From JBLHKE01 sp047619485 (GTDB lineage: Bacteria; Verrucomicrobiota; Verrucomicrobiia; Verrucomicrobiales; DEV007): a stretch of 18,396 bases of DNA. Below, piece by piece: positions 13,667-18,396 of this stretch (position 1 is the stretch's first letter; the number at the start of each line of letters is the position of its first letter). The translations under genes and the position numbers were made by a program. The DNA lies in assembly GCA_047619485.1 (NCBI GenBank), contig JBLHKE010000052.1, positions 1 through 18,396 of the forward strand. The letters are read 5' to 3'. The notes under the pieces were generated by a model that did no database searches, was not told where the DNA came from, and was given only the letters and a program-made list of their open reading frames with translations.

Positions 13667-16354
13667 TTACGCCTCTTCGGCGCGCTTCTCGGCGCGTTCG
13701 CGGATCAGGCGCACCACCAGCGAGGTCCAGCCGGTCTGGTGGCTAGCTCCGAGACCCTCGCCCGTCTCGGCGTGGAAGTATTCGTGGAACAGCAGTAGAT
13801 CTTTCCACCCCTCCACGTCGCTGAAGCGTTTGGCCTCCCCGAAGCAGGGGCGGTAGCCGCGTTCGTCCTTGCGGAAGAGCTTGATCAGGCGATCGCTGAT
13901 CAGGCTCCTCACCTGCTCGAGGTTGAGCTCGTTGCCTGATCCCGCTGGTGCCTCGATCTTGAAATCGTCCCCGTAGAAATGGTGGTAGCGCTCGAGCGCC
14001 TCGACGATCAGGTAGTTGATCGGAAACCAGACCGGCCCGCGCCAGTTGGAGTTGCCACCGAACATCCAGCTATCGCTTTCGCCGGGGACGTACTTGACCT
14101 CGCTGCGCTCGCCGCCATGCTCGAACACGAAGGGGGCTTTCTCGTGCGCCTTGCTGAGCGAACGCACGCCGAAGTCGCACAGGAATTCCTTCTCGCTGAC
14201 CAGCCGCTCGAGGCAGCGGCGCAGGCGGTGGCGCGATGGGATGGCGAGCAGGCGCATGTGGCTCTCTTCCTCTTCGCCGTCGTTGCTGTGCGCGCCGAAA
14301 CTGACATATTTCGCCAGATCCTCGCGGTTCTCCAAGAACCACTCCATGCGACGTTTGAAGCCGGGTAGCTTGTCGATGACTTTCTGGTCGATGACCGTCA
14401 CGGCGATTAGTGGCAGCAGGCCGACTAGCGATCTGACTTTCATCGGGATCGGATCCTGTCCATCGACGATCAACTGGTCGTAGTAGAACCCGTCCTCCTC
14501 GTCCCACAGGCCGTCACCACCGAGCGCGTTGATCGCGTCGGTGATGCCGACGAAGTGCTCGAAAAATTTCGACGCGATGTCCTCGTAGGCCGGGCGGCTC
14601 TGTGCGAGCTCCAGCGCCATGGTCAGCATCAGCAGGCAGTAGGAAGCCATCCACGCGGTGCCGTCCGCCTGATCGAGCCGGCCGCCACCGGGCAGCGGCC
14701 GCGATCGATCGAACACCCCGATGTTGTCGAGCCCGAGAAAGCCGCCGCCGAACACGTGGCGCCCCTCGACGTCTTTGCGATTCACCCACCAGGTAAAGTT
14801 GAGCAGCAGTTTCTGGAAAGCCTTCTCGAGGAACAGCAGGTCGCGTTGTCCCTTGGGGTCGGCGATTTTGTAGACGCGCCACACTGCCCAAGCATGCACC
14901 GGCGGGTTGACGTCGGAGAAATTCCACTCGTAGGCCGGCAGCTGGCCGTTGGGGTGCATGTACCATTCGCGCAGCAGGAGCAGCAGTTGGTTTTTGGCAA
15001 AGGCTGGATCGATCTTCGCGAAAGGGATCATGTGGAAGGCGGTGTCCCAGGCGGCGAACCATGGGTATTCCCACTTGTCTGGCATGGATAGGACATCACG
15101 CGCATAGAAGTGCGACCAGTCGGCGTTGCGACCGTGCTGGCGTGACGGCCATTTGTCCGGCTCTTCGGCGACGCCGGCGATCCAGTCTGCCACGACGAAT
15201 TCGTAGAACTGTTTCGTCCACAGCAGGCCGGCGTAACCCTGGCGCGTGATCATCAGATCCTCCTCATCGACATGCCCGGGGTCGAGGTCGCGATAGAAAG
15301 TTTCACACTCGGCGATGCGCGCCGCCATGGTATCGTCCAGCGCCGTCAGCCCCTGCAGGGCGTTGGCCTCATCGGCTGCATGCAGGCGGCAGCGGATGGT
15401 GATCGTCGCTCCGGCTGGCACCACCATGCGCCAGTGCGCCGCCGCCTTTGTCCCGGTCATCTCCGGGTTGATCGCTTCCGCATCGCCCTCGACTAGAAAT
15501 TCGTTGAACGCGTCCTTGTAGTATTTCGATTCCGCACGTGATCCGTTCACCCGTTCCGGGTTACTCTCGTTGTCGGTGAACAACCACTCGGGTTTGGTGC
15601 CGAGATCGCTCCAGGCGTGGAATAGAAATTCACCGAGTTCCTCGTGGTGCAGGTGCACCGCGCCGGTCTCTTCGTTGAGCTCCATCGTAGGTTTCGCGTT
15701 CGGCTCCGCGCCGCGGTCGCGCCCCCAGGTCCAGACGTTGCGGAACCACACCGTCGGCAGGAGGTGCAAGGGGGCATCCTTCTTGCCGCGGTTGGTGACC
15801 GTGATCCGCCACAGCAAGTCGTTGGGCGAGCGTTTGGCCACTTCTTGGAGGATGTCGAAATAGGCATCGTCTTTGAACATCCCGACGTCTGCGAGTTCGA
15901 CCTCTGGAAGCGCCTTATCGCGTTGGTGGTGGATCTGTACTAATTCCGAGTAGGGGTATTTTTCCTGTGGGTATTTGTAGAGCCCCTTTGTGTAGGAGTG
16001 CGTCGGCGTCGCGTCGAGGTAGTAGTAACACTCCTTAACATCCTCGCCGTGACTGCCCTCTTTGCCGCTCACGCCGAACAGGCGTTCCTTGAGGATCTCG
16101 TCCTTCCCGTTCCACAATGCCGGCGCGAACGAGATGCGGCACTTGCGGTCCGTCCACCCCATCAGCCCATCCTCGCCCCAGCGGTAGGCGCGGCTGCGTG
16201 CCTGGTCGTGGGTGAAGTACTCCCAGCTCTCTTGGTGCGGAGAATAATCCTCGCGCACCGTGCCCCACTGGCGCTCGGACAGGTAGCTGCCCCAACGCTT
16301 CCAGTTGGCATGGCGCTCCTCGTCTTGGTGGAGGCGGATCTGTTCTGCGTTCAT
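13667..16354 (-). CDS. GH63-type glucosidase (MGH1-like glycoside hydrolase)
   Basis: The ATG at 16352-16354 gives 895 residues, typical of bacterial proteins annotated as glucosidase in GH63. The frame extends 20 codons further upstream, but the family usually starts at a sequence like MNAEQIRLHQDEERHANWKRW, and GGTAGGTG lies about 8 bases upstream. The N-terminal half is a beta-sandwich region (GSYLSERQWGTVREDYS, LMGWTDRKCRISFAPALWNG, LHLLPTVWFRNVWTWGRD). The C-terminal half is an alpha-toroid: WEYPWFAAWDTAFHMIPFA, LPAYEWNFSDVNPPVHAWA, DQADGTAWMASYCL and NSNWRGPVWFPINYLI. Acidic residues in these motifs are candidate catalytic residues. There is no signal peptide, so it is probably cytoplasmic, trimming alpha-glucosides or glucosylglycerate-like compatible solutes. 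The exact substrate is not known. Confidence 0.93.
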   Translation of the reverse strand: MNAEQIRLHQDEERHANWKRWGSYLSERQWGTVREDYSPHQESWEYFTHDQARSRAYRWGEDGLMGWTDRKCRISFAPALWNGKDEILKERLFGVSGKEGSHGEDVKECYYYLDATPTHSYTKGLYKYPQEKYPYSELVQIHHQRDKALPEVELADVGMFKDDAYFDILQEVAKRSPNDLLWRITVTNRGKKDAPLHLLPTVWFRNVWTWGRDRGAEPNAKPTMELNEETGAVHLHHEELGEFLFHAWSDLGTKPEWLFTDNESNPERVNGSRAESKYYKDAFNEFLVEGDAEAINPEMTGTKAAAHWRMVVPAGATITIRCRLHAADEANALQGLTALDDTMAARIAECETFYRDLDPGHVDEEDLMITRQGYAGLLWTKQFYEFVVADWIAGVAEEPDKWPSRQHGRNADWSHFYARDVLSMPDKWEYPWFAAWDTAFHMIPFAKIDPAFAKNQLLLLLREWYMHPNGQLPAYEWNFSDVNPPVHAWAVWRVYKIADPKGQRDLLFLEKAFQKLLLNFTWWVNRKDVEGRHVFGGGFLGLDNIGVFDRSRPLPGGGRLDQADGTAWMASYCLLMLTMALELAQSRPAYEDIASKFFEHFVGITDAINALGGDGLWDEEDGFYYDQLIVDGQDPIPMKVRSLVGLLPLIAVTVIDQKVIDKLPGFKRRMEWFLENREDLAKYVSFGAHSNDGEEEESHMRLLAIPSRHRLRRCLERLVSEKEFLCDFGVRSLSKAHEKAPFVFEHGGERSEVKYVPGESDSWMFGGNSNWRGPVWFPINYLIVEALERYHHFYGDDFKIEAPAGSGNELNLEQVRSLISDRLIKLFRKDERGYRPCFGEAKRFSDVEGWKDLLLFHEYFHAETGEGLGASHQTGWTSLVVRLIRERAEKRAEEA

Positions 16355-16601
16355 CGCGGAGCACCTACCGCAGATTCTGTTCATTGGGAAGGCGAAGATA
16401 GATATCCCGGGCAATCTGAGCGATTCCCCGGCTCGAACGGCGCTAGTTTTGGATTACTTCTCACCGTTCGGATAATCCGATCGCGCTTCTGATCAAGGCG
16501 TCTGGGGCGAGACGCCCCAGGCATCTCGGATCCACCACTTGGGTGGAATCATCACCATTTGTAATGCGCGACAGTTTAGTCCTGTGATAAGCGCTCGCAC
16601 C
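16355..16601. other. Intergenic region between glucosidase and serine hydrolase genes
   Basis: No gene is supported here; the whole gap between the two minus-strand genes is 314 bases. It contains a GC hairpin, CTGGGGCG-AGA-CGCCCCAG, at 16502-16520 (perfect 8-bp stem, no T-run), and a smaller one, CCACC/GGTGG, at 16532-16546. It must hold the glucosidase promoter, unless the gene is read through from the serine hydrolase, but no clear -35/-10 pair was identified. Confidence 0.5.
16502..16520. terminator. GC-rich hairpin, possible transcription-end structure
   Basis: CTGGGGCG (16502-16509), AGA, CGCCCCAG (16513-16520): a perfect 8-bp stem with a three-base loop. It lies about 150 bases after the serine hydrolase stop and upstream of the glucosidase start. 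A T-run is missing on both sides, so a classical intrinsic terminator is not shown. Confidence 0.3.
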
Positions 16602-16656
16602 GTCCAGCTTCAGGCGGGGTGGTATTCCCCCTGGCTCCGGTATTGGAAGCTTGGAC
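16602..16656 (-). terminator. Long imperfect hairpin just after the serine hydrolase gene
   Basis: GTCCAGCTTC (16602-16611) pairs with GAAGCTTGGAC (16646-16656), leaving one bulged base. An inner GGGG/CCCC pair stacks inside the loop. It starts 12 bases after the stop codon of the minus-strand gene (TAG, 16669-16671). Position and stem strength suit a transcript-end structure, but there is no U-tract. Confidence 0.4.
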
Positions 16657-16668
16657 TACACGTCAAAA

Positions 16669-18153
16669 CTACTTTCTGGCCGCTGCGCGAGCAGCCCGGA
16701 TGGCATCGCGGTTCTCCTTTGTCATGGCGACGCCTTTCAGGGTCTTGGTGAGCGATGAGTCTAGTGGTTTCACCACGAGCTCGACCATGTTTGTTGGCTC
16801 GTGACCCATCCCGATAAGCACTTCGACTAGGTCCTCCTCGAATCGTTTCTGCCACTTGTCTTCGTAAGTGCGTTCGCAAAACGCGATGATCTTCCCGGAA
16901 GCAATCCCGTCGAGCGACACCAGCTTGAACCATTGCTTGCCGACCATGACCACCGCTTCGTCCGCTTCCCATCGCACTGCGGAGAACGGCGAGGCCTTGC
17001 GCCCGGCACCTCCCTTGTTCTCTACCTGCGGCTTCCCCTCATCGCCCGCGAGCAAGCTAGCGATGAATTTCGACACCACCGCGTCGCACGGCGCGTGCGA
17101 ATCTTCGTCCACGTTGGTCACCGCGATCGCCGCGAACCCGCGCTTCGGTGCTATCCAGATCACGCAGTAGTTCATTGTGTTGGAACCGTTGTGGAACAGC
17201 GCTGGCCCCTTGGCCCATGGCCGATCCAGGACAACCCAGCCACAGGCGTAGTCGTTATTTCCCTCCGCGACAGTTTGCAAAAACTCGAACGTCTCAGCCT
17301 TTTTTAACACCGGTCCAATCTCGTGGGTAGCATGCATGTTCACATAGCGTGCAAGATCGGATAGCGAGCAGTGCACGGTTCCAGCCGGTCCGATCACGTC
17401 GGGGTTGTCATCACCCGCACCGGGTGGCACGGGTTTGGTTTTTGACCGGTGCCCCCATGGCTGATCCTCTTTGCGCTTGGAGGCCGCTCCACCGAAACCG
17501 GCTGACTCCATCTTGAGAGGTTTAAAGATCCGCTCCTGCATCAACTGCTCCCACGACTTTCCCGAGATCGTTTCGAGCATCACGCCCGCGACGATAAAAC
17601 CGGAATTGGAATACGCATACTCGGTGCCCGGTGCGAACTCGGGTTTCAGGTTGAGCAACTTTTCCGCATATTGTTTGCGCCGCTTAGCGATGTCACGCTT
17701 GCCGGAGTTCGCCGCTGCCTTGAGTCGGGATGCGAGGGGGGCATTGCTCGGCAGCCCGCTGCGATTTGTGAGCAGCGTCATGAGGGTGACGTCTTGGTAT
17801 TCGTCGCGTATGCGGACTTCGCGGCCGAGCACCTCACCGATCGTCACATCCCATTTCAGCTTTCCCGCTTCGACGAACGTTGCTGCCAAGGTCGCCGTCA
17901 TCGATTTAGTACAGGATCCGATGTGCCACTTGTCCTCCGTGGTGACCTTCTCCGTGCCTTTGAATTTGCGCAGGCCGACCGCGCCGATCGCCTTCACCTC
18001 GCCATTGAGGATCGCGATTCCACCCAGTGCCGGCAGTTCGTGGTCAGCGCGAATTTTTTCTAAGCTCGCATGCACTTCTTTCATCGACGCCGGTTCAGCG
18101 AGAGCGGAACTCATCATGATCAGGAAAAGCGTAGCTGTGGGGATAGGTCTCAT
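16669..18153 (-). CDS. Secreted serine hydrolase, beta-lactamase/penicillin-binding (class C-like) family
   Basis: The 494-residue protein starts at ATG 18151-18153, with AAAGG about 10 bases upstream. The signal peptide is MRPIPTATLFLIMMSSALAE. The three active-site motifs of the class C beta-lactamase/DD-peptidase fold are visible. They are SxxK as Ser80-Cys-Thr-Lys83 (in WHIGSCTKSMTA), YxN as Tyr181-Ser-Asn183 (in YAYSNSGF), and HxG as His321-Asn-Gly323 (in LFHNGSNT). The catalytic domain ends near 370. A C-terminal domain of about 110 residues follows (from about FSAVRWEADEAVVMVGKQWF), as in many esterase/peptidase-like members. Expected action is hydrolysis of an ester or peptide bond in the periplasm or outside. 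Substrate and any antibiotic resistance role cannot be inferred. It is transcribed alone. Confidence 0.93.
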   Translation of the reverse strand: MRPIPTATLFLIMMSSALAEPASMKEVHASLEKIRADHELPALGGIAILNGEVKAIGAVGLRKFKGTEKVTTEDKWHIGSCTKSMTATLAATFVEAGKLKWDVTIGEVLGREVRIRDEYQDVTLMTLLTNRSGLPSNAPLASRLKAAANSGKRDIAKRRKQYAEKLLNLKPEFAPGTEYAYSNSGFIVAGVMLETISGKSWEQLMQERIFKPLKMESAGFGGAASKRKEDQPWGHRSKTKPVPPGAGDDNPDVIGPAGTVHCSLSDLARYVNMHATHEIGPVLKKAETFEFLQTVAEGNNDYACGWVVLDRPWAKGPALFHNGSNTMNYCVIWIAPKRGFAAIAVTNVDEDSHAPCDAVVSKFIASLLAGDEGKPQVENKGGAGRKASPFSAVRWEADEAVVMVGKQWFKLVSLDGIASGKIIAFCERTYEDKWQKRFEEDLVEVLIGMGHEPTNMVELVVKPLDSSLTKTLKGVAMTKENRDAIRAARAAARK

Positions 18154-18180
18154 TAGAAAAGCCTTTATCCAATTCAGATC

Positions 18181-18209
18181 GGATCAATCTATTTATAATT
18201 TTCTGATCC
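18181..18209 (-). promoter_or_regulatory. AT-rich promoter-like region with GGATCA/TGATCC dyad
   Basis: The inverted repeat GGATCA (18181-18186) and TGATCC (18204-18209) encloses an AT-rich core that reads AAAATTATAAATAGA on the minus strand, with a good -10-like TATAAA. It lies about 30-55 bases upstream of the serine hydrolase start. A -35 is less clear (TTGATT, about 15 bases before TATAAA). A promoter overlapped by an operator-like dyad is plausible. Confidence 0.4.
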
Positions 18210-18396
18210 CTCAATCAACAGATCTTGAAGCTGCTACGTCCGCGCAGCCCGCCTGGCGTAGCAACGATTCGTCTAGTAGCTCAGGCATCAGGAAAACCTC
18301 ACGCCGGCTCGCAGATGCTTGAAAATCATTGCTAAAAAAGACTCTGTGCCTCTGCTCCGCCGTGACTCTGCGGGTGCCTCCCGTCCATCATATTGA
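18210..18396. other. Intergenic end of window, nothing recognised
   Basis: No gene is supported. A pyrimidine/GTG-rich stretch (ACTCTGTGCCTCTGCTCCGC near 18342) resembles low-complexity intergenic strings that I recall from bacterial genomes, but it has no second copy in this window. Confidence 0.4.

Noticed and set aside
1..18396. CRISPR array, tRNA, rRNA, phage or complete insertion sequence
   Set aside because: No regularly spaced repeats, cloverleaf candidates, rRNA motifs or transposase genes were found on either strand.

Overview
The window (about 18.4 kb, GC-rich with AT-rich promoter islands) looks like chromosomal DNA of a free-living, probably marine or aquatic member of the Verrucomicrobiota. 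This is an inference from the mix of protein types: a pilin-like prepilin fused to a VWA domain, FG-GAP/lamin-tail/P-domain secreted proteins and an SLA1-homology-like secreted protein. Weak or absent Shine-Dalgarno sites and repeat-rich intergenic DNA fit the same picture. No rRNA, tRNA, CRISPR array, phage or complete insertion sequence was seen.

Layout. 1-2360 (-): carB, running off the left edge. 2361-2925: gene-free, with a degenerate direct repeat, a hairpin repeat and a short MITE-like element with terminal inverted repeats and 6-bp target duplications. 2926-4008 (-): a secreted thioredoxin-fold protein interrupted by one in-frame TGA, read here as a selenocysteine codon. 4112-7304 (+): a large secreted FG-GAP / lamin-tail / Ig-like / P-domain protein, split by two frameshifts. 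7311-8363 (-): secreted SHD1-like protein. 8563-8934 (+): small unknown protein. 9182-9868 (+): SanA/YdcF-type membrane protein. 10098-13370 (-): 1090-residue pilin-like/VWA protein with a duplicated C-terminal module. 13667-16354 (-): GH63-type glucosidase. 16669-18153 (-): secreted beta-lactamase-fold serine hydrolase. The last 243 bases hold only the upstream region of that hydrolase.

The genes do not form an obvious operon. Most are single transcription units in alternating orientation, with divergent intergenic regions at 4009-4111 and 8364-8562. Apart from carB (pyrimidine/arginine synthesis) and the glucosidase, nearly all products carry signal peptides or membrane anchors, so the region is mainly about the cell envelope and exterior.

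The best candidate for something undescribed is the gene at 2926-4008. Two reading frames that look unrelated are one continuous frame broken by a single TGA in a conserved-looking part of a thioredoxin fold. A 6-bp hairpin with a GUU loop begins 19 nt after that TGA, and its loop begins 26 nt after it, which is where bacterial SECIS elements sit. Secondary items are the MITE that has separated this gene from its downstream hairpin, a related hairpin directly after the glucosidase gene, the twice-frameshifted secreted protein, and the prepilin-VWA fusion.
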